Shown here in pieces: positions 5,930 to 15,913 of a stretch of 64,000 nucleotides of DNA. Position 1 is the stretch's first letter. Every line of letters begins with the position of its first letter. This DNA comes from Treponema maltophilum ATCC 51939 (GTDB lineage Bacteria; Spirochaetota; Spirochaetia; Treponematales; Treponemataceae): NCBI RefSeq assembly GCF_000413055.1, contig NZ_KE332518.1:1365583-1429582 (forward strand), read 5' to 3'. A program made the translations under genes and the position numbers. The notes below the pieces were generated by a model. It was not told the DNA's origin. It made no database searches and worked only from the letters and a program-made list of their open reading frames with translations.

Positions 5930-7267
5930 TCATTCAGCGTGCTTTGCGCGTTTATTCAAAACGGCGAAAAGGAGAATGCCTGCAAGAGGGAAGGCGGAAT
6001 ACGATGCGTATAAAAATCCGTAGCCGAACCGGTGAACGACGATGCCGCCCAAAGCGCTCGCCAAAATTTTTGCCGTACCTATCGCGCAGATGGAATACAA
6101 AAGCTGGCTCAGCACGTACTGCTCTTTGCGCCGCGCATGCTGAGCGGCAAACATAACCGCAGCAGGGTGAAAGAGGCCGAAGGTAACGCTGTTAAAAAGT
6201 TGGGCTGCGGCGGCTCCGGCGACCGAGGGGAAGCACACGTAAACGAGGTTCCGTACCGAAGAAGCGGCCGAACAAAATAAAAGCAATTTGACGCTGCCGT
6301 ACCGGCGGATAAAACGGTTCGAAAAAAACATAAACGGAATTTCGCTTAGGGCGCTGAGGACCCACAAAAAGCCGGCGGCGTCGCTGTGAAGGTATTCGCG
6401 CACATACATCGAAAAAAAGTGATTGGTCGGCGCTTGACCGAACATCGTTAAAAAAATAAGGGCAAGTACGAGCCAATAATACGGCGAAAATTGACCGAAA
6501 AAGAGCGAAAAAGCGCCGGCAATCGTTCCGAAAAAGCCGCGCGGAATTTTCGGTTTTTCGGTTAGTTCAGTTTTTTCCGGTTTTCCCGTCCGATTGGCCG
6601 GCGTGCCGGCCGCATGGGCAAGGTCGGCGGATTCGGCCGGCGCGGCTTCGGACGGCGCGGTATCTGTAACGTCGGAAGACCTTTGTAAAGCCTGCGCGGT
6701 ACCTGTAACATTCGGCGAAGGCGGCGGCAAGGGCGTCATAATACCGGGGATTACGATTAAAGACAAACTGAAAAGCACGGCCGGAACGGTCATCCAGAGG
6801 ACGGTTGCAAAGGTGCTTATAGTATCGATATGAATAAAGCGCTGCATAACGATATTGGCGACGACAAAGCCGAGCGAACCTACCGCGCGTATGCGCCCGT
6901 ACCTGTCGCGCTTTGTACCGAGCTGCAAACCGATAAACGAATCGGAAACGGGTATAACCGCTTTTATGGCCGACGCGTACACGGCAAGGCACAAAGCCGT
7001 AAGGGCAAACAGCGGCAGCGAAAACATCACACAGGGAATGAGCGCCAAGACGCATCCGTTTATAAATAAAAACAAGCCGTATTTGCCGTTTTTTGCGGGA
7101 ATGTTGCCCGAAAAGAACGGAACAATCACGCCGAACACTTCGAAAACGGCGAGCAAAAAGCCTATATGAACGACCGAATAGCCCATATTGCGCAAAAAAA
7201 GCGGCAGCCATGCAGTTATGCCGGCATATACCGCAAACAAAAAAAACGAAGGCACAATCATGTTCAT
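5930..7267 (-). CDS. major facilitator superfamily transporter
   Basis: 445 residues with about twelve hydrophobic segments in two halves, separated by a long polar loop (about residues 185-240) rich in Pro, Ala, Ser and Thr. The first half starts SFFLFAVYAGITAWLPLFLR, and the segment RDRYGRIRAVGSLGF (about 115-135) corresponds to the loop 2-3 or 4-5 basic motif of MFS proteins related to nucleoside and phenylpropionate carriers. The substrate cannot be named. The extended central loop is longer than usual. ATG at 7267; RBS is weak (AGGACC). It is transcribed toward the integron remnant and away from the tRNA promoter. GC content is like the chromosome, so the integron boundary lies to its left. 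Confidence 0.8.
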   Translation of the reverse strand: MNMIVPSFFLFAVYAGITAWLPLFLRNMGYSVVHIGFLLAVFEVFGVIVPFFSGNIPAKNGKYGLFLFINGCVLALIPCVMFSLPLFALTALCLAVYASAIKAVIPVSDSFIGLQLGTKRDRYGRIRAVGSLGFVVANIVMQRFIHIDTISTFATVLWMTVPAVLFSLSLIVIPGIMTPLPPPSPNVTGTAQALQRSSDVTDTAPSEAAPAESADLAHAAGTPANRTGKPEKTELTEKPKIPRGFFGTIAGAFSLFFGQFSPYYWLVLALIFLTMFGQAPTNHFFSMYVREYLHSDAAGFLWVLSALSEIPFMFFSNRFIRRYGSVKLLLFCSAASSVRNLVYVCFPSVAGAAAAQLFNSVTFGLFHPAAVMFAAQHARRKEQYVLSQLLYSICAIGTAKILASALGGIVVHRFGYGFLYASYSAFPLAGILLFAVLNKRAKHAE

Positions 7268-7306
7268 AAAAAGGTCCTACAAAACGAACTTTGTTAAAAC
7301 GGGGTA

Positions 7307-7335
7307 TTGACGGCAAAATCCGTTTTTGCTATACT
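7307..7335 (+). promoter_or_regulatory. promoter of tRNA-Leu
   Basis: TTGACG (7307-7312), a 17-base spacer and TATACT (7330-7335), about 31 bases before the tRNA. This is close to the sigma-70 consensus. Confidence 0.8.
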
Positions 7336-7366
7336 GAGTCCCGTTGTGTTGATAAAAAACACACCC

Positions 7367-7448
7367 GCGGGGGTGGTGGAATTGGTAGACACGCCAGCTT
7401 GAGGTGCTGGTGGCGCGAGCTGTGCCGGTTCAACTCCGGTCTCCCGCA
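7367..7448 (+). tRNA. tRNA-Leu (anticodon GAG)
   Basis: The acceptor strands GCGGGGG and CTCCCGC pair (one G-T), the D-loop reads GAATTGGTAGACACG, the anticodon stem-loop is CCAGC-TTGAGGT-GCTGG with anticodon GAG, a long variable arm follows, and the T-loop is GGTTCAACTCC. The long variable arm is a class II feature and agrees with leucine. The CCA end is not fully encoded. A promoter precedes it and a terminator follows. Confidence 0.95.
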
Positions 7449-7450
7449 CA

Positions 7451-7490
7451 AAAGCCGTTTCGGAAAAATCTTTCGAAACGGCTTTTTTAT
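7451..7490 (+). terminator. rho-independent terminator after tRNA-Leu
   Basis: AAAGCCGTTTCG (7451-7462) pairs with CGAAACGGCTTT (7474-7485), followed by a T-run. The stem also has A-rich flanks on the other side and could terminate the EF-G gene arriving on the minus strand. Confidence 0.9.
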
Positions 7491-7498
7491 TTTTACCG

Positions 7499-9571
7499 CT
7501 AAGAGCCCAGCCCGCCGGCTTTCACCTGAAAACGGCAGAATTCCATGCTGAAAGACGCCCTGCCCTGAGTTACCGAGCGCAAGCCGGTTGAAAAACCGAA
7601 CATTTTCGCCATCGGCGCTTGAGCGTGCACGATTTCGGCCGACGTTTTCGATTCCAAACTTTGAATAATGCCGCCTCTTTGGGTAAGCAAACTCATCGCA
7701 TCGCCGACAAATTCTTTCGGGCACACGATATCGACGCTCATAACCGGTTCCAAAACCTGCGGATCGGCTTTTTCGCACGCGTTTTCAAAAGCGGCGGCGG
7801 CGCAGGCTTCAAAAGCAAAGGGCGTGGAAGTCAATTCGTTGTAATCGATAGCGCTCACCCTTACGGCAATGCCCGTACACGGATAGCCGTATCTGATGCC
7901 CGCGGCAAACGAATTGCAAATGCCGTTTTGTACGGCGTCGAAGATTTCGTCGGGAATGCCGGATTTTGAAACGGTACACGTATAGGTATTATCGGGAGCC
8001 GAACCTGCATGATCGCTCCCATTCGTTTCGGCGGCAATCGGCGAAACGCTGAGCGTAATGCCGGCCGTCTGTTCTTTTCCGCCGAGCACTTTCGAGTAGG
8101 TTTCGCTGTGCGAGATTTCGCAGCCGACCGATTCGCGGTACGTAACCTGCGGGTTGCCGACGCGGGCGGAGACCTTAAAGTCGTCTTTCATGCGCGTAAC
8201 CAAAACTTCAAGATGAAGCTCGCCCATGCCGGAAATAAGCAGCTGCCCCGTTTCCGCATCTTCGCGGAACGTAAAGGTCGGGTCTTCTTTTGACAGGATT
8301 TCGAGCGTTTCTTTGAGCTTGTCGCGTTCCGAAAGGGTTTCCGGCTCGAGCGCAACCGAAATAACCGGCTGGGGAAACGAAAGATTTTCGAGCAAAACGG
8401 GAACGCCCTCATTGCCGAGCGTATCGCCGGTTTGCGCAAGCTTTAAGCCGATAAGAACGGCAATGTCGCCCGCACTTACGCTGTCCAATGCTTCGCTTTT
8501 ATTCGAGTGCATGCGAAGAATGCGGCCAACCCGCTCGCGCTTTTTTTTGCCCACGTTGAACACTTGATCGCCCGTTTTTATTTTCCCCGAATAGACGCGC
8601 ACATAGCACAAACTGCCGGCTTCGCGTTCGTATTGAATTTTAAATACCAAAGCGCTCAAAGGACCTTCAACCTTGCACGGAATCGAAACCTTTTCCTGCT
8701 TTTTTACCTGAATGCCCGATGCGGCGGGAACTTCATCCGGAGCGGGAAGATAATCCACGATCGCGTCTATAAGCGGCTGAACGGCACAGTTTTTGCGCGC
8801 CGAACCGCACAAAAAAGGCACAAAAAGCCGTTCGATCGTACAGCGCCGTATTTCTTTTTGTAAAAGTTCAAGGGGAACTTCTTCTCCCGACAAAAACAAT
8901 TCGGCTATTTCGTCGTTATAAGATGAAGTCGCGTCGATTATTTTTTCGCGCCACGCTTTCGCCTCTTCAAGCCTGCTCGAATCGATGTCGCTTTCGATAA
9001 CCGTTTCGCCCTCATCGGCGGGATCGAAGCGGTATTCTTTCATACGCAATAAATCCACGACGCCTTCAAAAGCGTTTTCGGAGCCGATGGGAAGCTGCAG
9101 GGCGAGCGGCTGCGCGCCGAACTTTTGCTTAACGTCGTTCATGGCGGCAAAAAAATCGGCGCCCGTTCTGTCCATTTTATTTACAAAACAAAGCCGCGGC
9201 ACGTGATACTCGTCCGCTTGGCGCCACACGGTTTCGGTTTGCGGCTGAACGCCCCCGACCGCGCAGATAACGGCGACCGCTCCGTCCAGTACGCGCAGCG
9301 AACGTTCGACTTCCGCCGTAAAATCGACGTGGCCGGGCGTGTCGATAATATTGATTTGCCGGTCGCGCCAATAAGTTGTGGTTGCGGCGCTTTGGATCGT
9401 AATGCCGCGCTCCTGTTCCTGCGCCATCCAATCCATGGTTGCAGCCCCGTCGTCTATTTCGCCTATACGGTGAATTTTTCCCGTATAGTAAAGGATACGT
9501 TCGGTTGTGGTGGTTTTTCCCGCGTCGATATGGGCGATAATGCCGATATTCCGTATATTTTTTAAAGACAT
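7499..9571 (-). CDS. fusA: elongation factor G family GTPase
   Basis: 690 residues from the ATG at 9571, chosen because GGAG stands 8 bases upstream and [10 protein letters not shown] is the normal EF-G beginning; the frame stays open further upstream without homology. GTPase motifs: AHIDAGKT (13-20), the switch region with [16 protein letters not shown] (77-81) and NKMD (131-134). Domains II to V follow, including EDPTF and GMGELHLE of domain III. EF-G drives ribosomal translocation and, with RRF, recycling. It is not beside rpsL, rpsG or tuf, so it may be one of two EF-G paralogues, as spirochaetes usually carry; which specialised role it has cannot be read here. A polar insertion near residues 525-545 ([17 protein letters not shown]) in domain IV is unusual. 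Confidence 0.9.
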   Translation of the reverse strand: MSLKNIRNIGIIAHIDAGKTTTTERILYYTGKIHRIGEIDDGAATMDWMAQEQERGITIQSAATTTYWRDRQINIIDTPGHVDFTAEVERSLRVLDGAVAVICAVGGVQPQTETVWRQADEYHVPRLCFVNKMDRTGADFFAAMNDVKQKFGAQPLALQLPIGSENAFEGVVDLLRMKEYRFDPADEGETVIESDIDSSRLEEAKAWREKIIDATSSYNDEIAELFLSGEEVPLELLQKEIRRCTIERLFVPFLCGSARKNCAVQPLIDAIVDYLPAPDEVPAASGIQVKKQEKVSIPCKVEGPLSALVFKIQYEREAGSLCYVRVYSGKIKTGDQVFNVGKKKRERVGRILRMHSNKSEALDSVSAGDIAVLIGLKLAQTGDTLGNEGVPVLLENLSFPQPVISVALEPETLSERDKLKETLEILSKEDPTFTFREDAETGQLLISGMGELHLEVLVTRMKDDFKVSARVGNPQVTYRESVGCEISHSETYSKVLGGKEQTAGITLSVSPIAAETNGSDHAGSAPDNTYTCTVSKSGIPDEIFDAVQNGICNSFAAGIRYGYPCTGIAVRVSAIDYNELTSTPFAFEACAAAAFENACEKADPQVLEPVMSVDIVCPKEFVGDAMSLLTQRGGIIQSLESKTSAEIVHAQAPMAKMFGFSTGLRSVTQGRASFSMEFCRFQVKAGGLGS

Positions 9572-9593
9572 GACAACTCCGAGGGCGAGTATA

Positions 9594-11072
9594 TCACAGT
9601 TCGCCGCTCTCTGCAAACACCTTTTGTTTAAATTCGGAAGGCGTAAGGCCGTATTTCTTTTTAAAAGCGCGGCGGAAGGTTTGCGCATTGGCATAGCCGC
9701 ATTTTTCGGCAAGGGAGTTGACCGGTTCTTTTATATCGGTTTCTATAATATCGTGCGCTTTTTCAAGGCGGAAATCTTCAAGGTACTGCGCAAAACTTTT
9801 GTGTATGCGGGTGCGGAAAAAATAGTACAAAAAGCTTTCGGTAATGCCGAAGTCCTTTGCCATTTGCGAAAGATTTAAAAAAGATTTGGGATAATTTTCC
9901 TCTATGTAGGAAAGAATGCGTTTTACCGTTGCGGCATCTTTTTCCCGTACGGCCGGAGCCGCTGTATTCTGCGCGTCGGAAGTTTCTTCAAAGGAGCCGG
10001 AAGTTTTATCGGCCGCTTCCGCAGTTTTTTCTTCGATGAGAACTTGACTACGCGATTCGGAATGCGCAAACGGTGTACGGACGCGCAACAAAAAGGCGAT
10101 CAGTGCCGCCGTACACAGCGCAAAAACCGCGGCGGGAAAAACAAACCAAAGTGCACCGGCGCTAAAAAAAAGCGGCACAACAGGAATTCCCGAAAACAAC
10201 ACCGTTCCGGTCGAATTTAAAGGGCGAACGATTATGCGGTAACTTCGGCCGGCGATTTTTTGCGTAAAGGCGGGTACGAAATTTTCGCCCTGCTTTGCCG
10301 AAGAACGGATAAGCTTTTCCGCCTCGCTTTGCAGCGCATTTTCCGCGTGCGAGCGGAAAAACAGCGGCCTACCGTCAGAACCCGCAATGCACATCCAACT
10401 TTCCGGCAAAGAAAAAAGCGGTTCGGTCAACGAATCGAAATAGGTCGTTTTCAAAAGCATAATGAGCTTTCCGGTATTTGCCGAAACGTTTTGCAAAGGC
10501 AGGGTTTGCTCGTATACGATTATGCGCCGACTGACGGAATTCAGCGCAACGCCGGTTTCGCCCAGCCATGCGTTTACATAGACGGGACGAAGATAGCGCG
10601 TTCTCCATTGGCCGCTGTTTAAGCCTTCAAACTCAAACAACGACGAATACATCGTATCGATATCGAAAAAAGCGTTGTCGGCTTCCAAAAGGTAATCGCT
10701 TTTTTTTGAATACACATAGAGTGCCGCTATCGCCGGATGTACCGACTTTGTGTACGACAACTGCCTTTGGGCGTCTATGATAACTTGAATGTCGCTCGAG
10801 CCTTGCTCGACCGGCCCCTGCGTTACAAAAAGCTGCACATCGGCGTTTATCATAAGGATATGAGAAAGCCGCTGAATTTCGTTCATTGCAAAATTCAAAC
10901 TTTGCGCTGTCTTTAAAACGGTGCTTTCGGCTTCGTTCATCATGCCGCGCATTTTGGCGTAAACTAAAGCGTATTCGGCACCGAACAAAAGCGCAAAAAA
11001 AATGCATATTGCCGCAGCAGTCGAGAAAAATCGTTTGTGTCGCTTAGCACCGGGAACGGTCCTTTGTACCAC
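9594..11072 (-). CDS. membrane-bound AraC family transcriptional regulator
   Basis: The frame is open from a GTG at 11111, but a -10 box TATAAT at 11088-11083 lies inside that region, so the GTG at 11072 ([16 protein letters not shown]) is more likely; this gives about 492 residues. Domains in order: a membrane span near the N terminus ([20 protein letters not shown]), a roughly 270-residue extracytoplasmic sensor region, a second span ([20 protein letters not shown]), a polar linker, and a C-terminal AraC double helix-turn-helix ([38 protein letters not shown]). This architecture is typical of YesN-like regulators near Lpl/Ytc-type sugar ABC transporters; such a transporter begins at 12241, so control of that cluster is a reasonable inference. 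Confidence 0.85.
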   Translation of the reverse strand: MVQRTVPGAKRHKRFFSTAAAICIFFALLFGAEYALVYAKMRGMMNEAESTVLKTAQSLNFAMNEIQRLSHILMINADVQLFVTQGPVEQGSSDIQVIIDAQRQLSYTKSVHPAIAALYVYSKKSDYLLEADNAFFDIDTMYSSLFEFEGLNSGQWRTRYLRPVYVNAWLGETGVALNSVSRRIIVYEQTLPLQNVSANTGKLIMLLKTTYFDSLTEPLFSLPESWMCIAGSDGRPLFFRSHAENALQSEAEKLIRSSAKQGENFVPAFTQKIAGRSYRIIVRPLNSTGTVLFSGIPVVPLFFSAGALWFVFPAAVFALCTAALIAFLLRVRTPFAHSESRSQVLIEEKTAEAADKTSGSFEETSDAQNTAAPAVREKDAATVKRILSYIEENYPKSFLNLSQMAKDFGITESFLYYFFRTRIHKSFAQYLEDFRLEKAHDIIETDIKEPVNSLAEKCGYANAQTFRRAFKKKYGLTPSEFKQKVFAESGEL

Positions 11073-11082
11073 GATGGAAAGA

Positions 11083-11111
11083 ATTATAGCATATTTTGAA
11101 TAAAAATGCAC
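11083..11111 (-). promoter_or_regulatory. putative promoter of the AraC regulator
   Basis: GTGCAT (11111-11106), 17 bases, TATAAT (11088-11083) on the minus strand; the GTG start at 11072 is only 10 bases beyond the -10 box, so the 5' leader would be about three bases. Confidence 0.5.
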
Positions 11112-11144
11112 GCATAAAGCCCGACAATTCGCTCCGCACGGTTT

Positions 11145-11846
11145 TCAATGAAGTTCTTTATTCATTGCTCCGTTGCACTTGCTTTGACTTTTCAGGTTTT
11201 CACCGAGGATAAAGTAATGCCACGAGCCGTATTCTTTTCCGTCGGCGATGATTTCCTGCGTGTGCTGTAAATCGATAATTCGAATACCTTCAAAAAGAGC
11301 GGGAATGTTTTCGGCGTCGGCAAAAAAATGGGGAATGCCGTTTTCAGGGCCGTCTTCAACCTTTATAACGGTGTTTTCGTCTAAAGCGGGAAAACCGGCT
11401 TCTTTATAACTCCATGCATTTTTTGAACACAAAGTTACATACAGTTCGCCCCCGCTTTTAACCGTCCGTTTTATTTCGGAAAGTATTTTTTTTATGCCCG
11501 CAGTATCCGTATGCGAAATAACGTGATAGGCAAAAAGGCAGTCGAATGAATCGTCTTTATACGGAAGCGAAATCATATCGCCCGTGCGGACGCTGATATT
11601 CAGTTTTTTATCGGCCGCTTCGGCGCGCAGCGGTTCAAGGACCGAAGCCGAAAGATCAAAGGCGTCGACGCTAAACCCCTCGCGCGCAAAAAAAAGCGAA
11701 TGCCGTCCCAAACCGCAGCCGAGGTCGAACAGGCACACAAGGCCCTTTGTCTTCCACCGCTGTGCCAAATAATACGCGATCGGCGCCGGTTCGTTCCACT
11801 TTGTTTTATCCGCTTTATCCCAATTCCATGCTTTATGTTCGGCCAT
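11145..11846 (-). CDS. class I SAM-dependent methyltransferase
   Basis: 233 residues from the ATG at 11846 (MAEHKAWNWDKADK), which has GGAG 8 bases upstream; the open frame upstream to 11945 has no homology. Motif I is LFDLGCGLGRHSLFFA and the acidic residue ending strand 2 is in VDAFDLSASVL; motif post-I/IV is DSFDCLFAYHVISHTD. This is a Methyltransf_11/25-type fold. It probably methylates a small molecule, but the substrate is unknown. It lies between the AraC regulator and a region of tandem hairpins and is not part of an obvious operon. Confidence 0.85.
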   Translation of the reverse strand: MAEHKAWNWDKADKTKWNEPAPIAYYLAQRWKTKGLVCLFDLGCGLGRHSLFFAREGFSVDAFDLSASVLEPLRAEAADKKLNISVRTGDMISLPYKDDSFDCLFAYHVISHTDTAGIKKILSEIKRTVKSGGELYVTLCSKNAWSYKEAGFPALDENTVIKVEDGPENGIPHFFADAENIPALFEGIRIIDLQHTQEIIADGKEYGSWHYFILGENLKSQSKCNGAMNKELH

Positions 11847-12119
11847 GTGTTTGTCTCCTAAATATCGATAACCGGCGGAGACGGGGCGGGTGCAAAAGGT
11901 CGTATAAACAATACTGAATGTGTGCGGCGTGAACTCGGCCCGCAAAAAGGCTTCCGCGCTTCGCTTGTGCAGAATTTTTTGCGGGCTCGAAACCCCGCCG
12001 CCACCTTAGTATATTTATACGGTACGACCATAGCACCGCGCCCGTGTACCCGCCGTTTCCGCTGTTCCGTCGGGAAAGCAGAAGTCAATTTTCACAATTC
12101 CGACATGAACGCCGCACGT
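11847..12119. other. intergenic region, no gene seen
   Basis: No convincing gene. A long imperfect inverted repeat CCCGCAAAAA (11939-11948) / TTTTTTGCGGG (about 11976-11986) is present. The rest shows no clear promoter or RNA. Confidence 0.4.
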
Positions 12120-12230
12120 AAAACAGTCTGTTTTAAATTCTGCACACGGATGTGCAGAAAAGTTTTAAATAATGAGTTTTGCGGAGCAAAACTCGAGTTC
12201 AAAACCGCACAGGACGTGCGGTTTTGAAAC
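12120..12230. repeat. three tandem hairpins after the sugar-binding protein gene
   Basis: Three palindromes follow each other: TTCTGCACACGGATGTGCAGAA, GAGTTTTGCGGAGCAAAACTC and CAAAACCGCACAGGACGTGCGGTTTTG. Each has a short loop with GGA on the plus strand (TCC on the minus strand). The one next to the stop at 12241 probably ends or stabilises the ABC-transporter mRNA; none is followed by a long T-run on the minus strand. Confidence 0.6.
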
Positions 12231-12240
12231 AAACTTGCGC

Positions 12241-13929
12241 CTATTTATACTGGCGGTCGTAGGCGCTTTGCATATTCGCAAGAACGGCCGAAAGCTGGAG
12301 CTTATCGAGGTTTTTGATATAGGCGTCCCAGTCTTTGTCGCTGTTTACGTCGAGCGTACCGACCATAAACTTAACCGCGCTTTGGCGGATATAGTTCGCC
12401 AATTCCTGCTTGATTGTCGAAAACTTTTCGCTTTCGTCGGCCGTGTACTTGAGCGGCGGAACTTCTTTTTTTACGTCGGCATAGGGCTTGTACAAATCGT
12501 GCGTTTCGTCGTACAAAACTTTTTCGAGGTTTTTCGGCGCATAGTACTCGCCGGTTAAGTCGGCGGCCTGTCCGAGGCGGAAAGCGGCCGTTTCGCCGAT
12601 AGTGTGGCCTTCGATAAAGGTTACGTTTTGCGGGTCTTTATCGTTCCACGGCTTAAGTTGTTTCCACAGCGCTTTTTTGCCGTCAAGCCCGACGTCGGAA
12701 GCGGAAGCCCATGCCCATGCGTCGCCTTCGTTTCCGTATTTTTGCTTAAGCGTACCTTCGGTGCTGTACATATAGTCGAAGTAGCGCAAAATTGCTTCGG
12801 CATAGGGCGTTTTTGCCGACAACACGAGAGCGCCCGTTCCGGGAGTGGGTAAAAAATTTACCGCTTCGCGTACACCGCGCGGTCCTTTTAAAGGCGCAAT
12901 AGCTTGAAAGTGCAAAAAACGCTCTCCGCTTAAAGACGAAAATTGGCCTCTCCAGCCGCCGGTAACAAAACCGACAACCGGCTGGGCGGCGCTTTCAACC
13001 AATTGAGTAAGCTGGCTCGAATCCTGAGTAAAAGAGCCGTTGTAGATAAGGCCTTCTTTGTACAATCTATTGATGTATTTAAGCGCATCGCGATAGGCCG
13101 CCTTGTTGACCGCAGTGTCTATCTTTTTGCCGTTCATAAAATACCCGGCGTTCGCTTCATAGTTTGCGCTGATATTCGTGTCGAGATCGCAGTAGATGAA
13201 CGAGTTGATGAGAAAGCGTTCAACCTGATCGTTCCAGCCGATAATGGAACCGGCAAGCGGAATTTCATCTTTTTTACCGTTGCCGTTGGGATCTTTGTCG
13301 CGGATCGCGACAAGCGTGTTGTAAAATTCTTCGGTCGTTTCGGGGACTTTTAAACCGAGCTTATCGAGAAAAGGCTTATAGACAAACATTTTTGCGGCGT
13401 TTGTGCAGTGATAGCATACTTCCAAGCGCGGCAAAGAATAAATATTGCCGTCGGTAAGGGTCATAAAACCTACCGCACCGGGAAAATCCTGCAAAGCTTT
13501 CGACAAATTGGGTAGCGTACCGTCGGAATAGAATTTATTCAGCGGCATAAAAAGCTTTTCTTCCACGCCGTAGGTGGTTTCTTCGGCAAAGCCCAAAACG
13601 CGTTCAAAACCGAAAAAGGCATCGGGCAAATCGCCGCTTGCAAGCGTTAAAGCAAGTTTTTCTTTAGCGGCCTGTTCGGGAACCATAATCCAATTCACTT
13701 TTATGCCCGTTTTTTGTTCCATAAATTTGGAAAATCCGTTTGTGTTAAAATCTTCAACACAGGGCGGCTGAGGCACCATAATGTTTACGGTTATCGGTTC
13801 GGATACAACAGGATACGTTCCCTTTGCCGTGTACTTGACGTTTGAAGCCGCAGCGGAATCTTTACCGCCGGCGGCAAATACGCATACGGACAATACGAGG
13901 GCAAGGATCATAGTTGTAAGTCTTTTCAT
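12241..13929 (-). CDS. extracellular solute-binding protein of an Lpl-type sugar ABC transporter
   Basis: 562 residues from the ATG at 13929, with GGAGG 8 bases upstream; longer reading to 14097 would overlap the permease gene and lacks homology. The signal peptide MKRLTTMILALVLSVCVFAA is followed by GGKDS, a treponemal pattern. The mature part has family 1 solute-binding features and the large size of LplA/YtcQ proteins (about 500-560 residues): TVNIMVPQPP, GIKVNWIMVP, LASGDLPDAFF. It should capture an oligosaccharide or complex sugar outside the inner membrane and feed the two permeases upstream. No ATPase is present here; such systems share a MsmX/MsmK-type ATPase from another locus. The divergent alpha-L-fucosidase suggests fucosylated glycans as the source. 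Confidence 0.88.
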   Translation of the reverse strand: MKRLTTMILALVLSVCVFAAGGKDSAAASNVKYTAKGTYPVVSEPITVNIMVPQPPCVEDFNTNGFSKFMEQKTGIKVNWIMVPEQAAKEKLALTLASGDLPDAFFGFERVLGFAEETTYGVEEKLFMPLNKFYSDGTLPNLSKALQDFPGAVGFMTLTDGNIYSLPRLEVCYHCTNAAKMFVYKPFLDKLGLKVPETTEEFYNTLVAIRDKDPNGNGKKDEIPLAGSIIGWNDQVERFLINSFIYCDLDTNISANYEANAGYFMNGKKIDTAVNKAAYRDALKYINRLYKEGLIYNGSFTQDSSQLTQLVESAAQPVVGFVTGGWRGQFSSLSGERFLHFQAIAPLKGPRGVREAVNFLPTPGTGALVLSAKTPYAEAILRYFDYMYSTEGTLKQKYGNEGDAWAWASASDVGLDGKKALWKQLKPWNDKDPQNVTFIEGHTIGETAAFRLGQAADLTGEYYAPKNLEKVLYDETHDLYKPYADVKKEVPPLKYTADESEKFSTIKQELANYIRQSAVKFMVGTLDVNSDKDWDAYIKNLDKLQLSAVLANMQSAYDRQYK

Positions 13930-14093
13930 AACTTTTCCTCCATAATTTTTAAGCGGTACACAAACACCTGTTGTTGAACCGCCTATATACTCACCGCGCA
14001 TACACACGGAAGTTTTCGTTTCATTCGGCACAGCCGATACGGTTCGCTGCAGCAGATAAGGTCGGTGCGCTTTACTGCTCGGCACTGCCGACC

Positions 14094-15005
14094 TCAACCT
14101 TTGACCGAACCTATCATAACGCCCTTTACAAAATACTTTTGCACAAAGGGATACAAAACCAAAAGCGGTACGCTTGCAACAACGATAAGGGCGTATTTAA
14201 TCGTTTCGGCCAAGCCTTGAGTTCGTGCGGCGGCGGCCACATCGGAAAGCATACTCGGATCCGTTCTGTTTACAATTAAAATATTGCGCAGCACGATTTG
14301 CAGCGGATACAGCTTTTTATCCTGCAAAAAGACCAGGGCGTCAAAATAGCTGTTCCACAATACGACCGCATAAAATAAGGCGAGCACGGCGATAATCGCC
14401 CCTGAAAGCGGGATAACGATTTCGAAGAAAAAACGCAAATCGGAACAACCGTCGATTTGCGCCGCGTCGTACAGTTCGTTTGTAATCGTTTCCTGCAAAA
14501 AGGTACGCGCGATAATCACGTTCCACACATTGACCGCGTTCGGCAGCACGATCGCCCAGCGCGTATTGTACATGCCGATATTTTTTACGACAAAATACAG
14601 CGGAATAAGGCCGCCTGAAAACAGCATGGTCACCATAATGAATTTCGTAACGAATTTTCTGCCGTAAAATTCCTTGCGCGAAAGCGGATAAGCAAGCAGC
14701 ATCGAAAGTGCGACGCTCGTAAAGGTTCCCAGCGCCACATAGATAATCGAATTCATATAGCCGGAAGCGATGTCTTTATTCGCAAAAACCGCCTTATAGC
14801 TTACCGTGTCGAAGTTGACGGGAAAAAGCCATACTTTATGAGCGATAACCGCTTGCGGCGAGCTGAATGAACTTGCGACAATATACACGAGCGGATACAA
14901 AACAATAACAAAACACACAAGCAAAAACGTATTGTTTATAAAATTGAAAATACGGTCGGCGCGTATTTCGCGCACTTTATAAGCGGGAGCCGATTTTTTT
15001 ACCAT
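14094..15005 (-). CDS. sugar ABC transporter permease (LplC/YtcP-like)
   Basis: 303 residues with six membrane spans and the EAA motif of binding-protein-dependent permeases at about 190-210 (ELYDAAQIDGCSDLRFFFEI). N-terminal RADRIFNFINNTFLL and SSFSSPQAVIAHKVWLFP are typical of the LplC/YtcP group, partners of LplB and LplA. It forms the inner-membrane channel with the LplB-like protein. The start (ATG at 15005) overlaps the upstream stop by seven bases, so translation is probably coupled. Substrate inferred to be a sugar or glycan. Confidence 0.9.
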   Translation of the reverse strand: MVKKSAPAYKVREIRADRIFNFINNTFLLVCFVIVLYPLVYIVASSFSSPQAVIAHKVWLFPVNFDTVSYKAVFANKDIASGYMNSIIYVALGTFTSVALSMLLAYPLSRKEFYGRKFVTKFIMVTMLFSGGLIPLYFVVKNIGMYNTRWAIVLPNAVNVWNVIIARTFLQETITNELYDAAQIDGCSDLRFFFEIVIPLSGAIIAVLALFYAVVLWNSYFDALVFLQDKKLYPLQIVLRNILIVNRTDPSMLSDVAAAARTQGLAETIKYALIVVASVPLLVLYPFVQKYFVKGVMIGSVKG

Positions 15006-15913
15006 AAGCCGCCTTCATCCTGTTTTGATTTTGCCAAACGATTGAATAAAAGAATAAGGCATACATTTATAATCGAATTGATAACGCCGATTGCCGTCGA
15101 ATAGCTGAAATCGTTATTTACCAAGCCCATCTTATATACGTATGTGGACATAATTTCGGCGGTTTCCAAATTCAGCGGGTTTTGCATTAAAAAGGCTTTT
15201 TCAAAACCCAAACTCATAACGAAGCCCATGTTCAAAATAAACATAATCACAATCGTGCTTTTAATGCCGGGCAAATCCACATACCAGATTTTTTGGAATT
15301 TATTTACGCCGTCGACGCGCGCCGCTTCGTATAATTCGGGATTGATCGAAGTAAGAGCGGCAAGGTAAATAATCGCGTTGTATCCCGTGTTTTGCCACAA
15401 AGCCGACCACACGTAAATGTGCCGGAACAAGCCGGGTTCGCCCATAAAATTAACCGATTCCAATCCCAATCGCGCGCGTATCACGTTGAACAGGCCTAAG
15501 GACGGATTCATAAACTGCATTAAAATGGACACCATAACAACCGTCGATATAAAATACGGCGCATAGGTTATCATCTGTACCGATTTTCGCCATACCTTGC
15601 TTTGTGTTTCGTTCAAGGCGAGCGCCATAATGACGGCAAGTGGAATGGACGCAAAGAGGGCGTACATGCTCAAAATAAAGGTGTTCCACATAATTTGCAG
15701 GGCGGACGGATTGCCGAAAAATTTAATGAATTGATTTAAGCCGACCCAGGGACTTCCCCAAATACCCTTGGAAACACGGTATTTTTTAAATGCAAGCAAA
15801 ATACCGTACATCGGAACATATTTGAATACGATAAAATAAATCATCGGCAAAGCGACAATCACGTAAAATTGCCAATGCGATAAAACCTTTTGCTTAAATT
15901 TCCTATCGATCAT
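14999..15913 (-). CDS. sugar ABC transporter permease (LplB-like)
   Basis: 304 residues from the ATG at 15913 (MIDRKFKQKVLSHWQF). The open frame upstream to 16153 would overlap the fucosidase gene and is non-homologous. Six spans; the family mark FKYVPMYGILLAFKKYR near the N terminus and an EAA motif at ELYEAARVDGVNKFQKIWYV. It is the first gene of the minus-strand operon lplB-lplC-lplA, with promoter in the 200-base gap shared with the fucosidase. No strong ribosome site precedes the start. It pairs with the LplC-like protein as permease heterodimer. Confidence 0.9.
   Translation of the reverse strand: MIDRKFKQKVLSHWQFYVIVALPMIYFIVFKYVPMYGILLAFKKYRVSKGIWGSPWVGLNQFIKFFGNPSALQIMWNTFILSMYALFASIPLAVIMALALNETQSKVWRKSVQMITYAPYFISTVVMVSILMQFMNPSLGLFNVIRARLGLESVNFMGEPGLFRHIYVWSALWQNTGYNAIIYLAALTSINPELYEAARVDGVNKFQKIWYVDLPGIKSTIVIMFILNMGFVMSLGFEKAFLMQNPLNLETAEIMSTYVYKMGLVNNDFSYSTAIGVINSIINVCLILLFNRLAKSKQDEGGLW

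Noticed and set aside
6567-7316. 249-codon minus-strand frame overlapping the MFS gene
   Set aside because: It is a shadow in another frame, rich in Arg and Cys with no hydrophobic spans, while the MFS frame is convincing.
7329-7778. 149-codon frame running over tRNA-Leu and the end of the EF-G gene
   Set aside because: It crosses the tRNA and its terminator and has no homology-like features.
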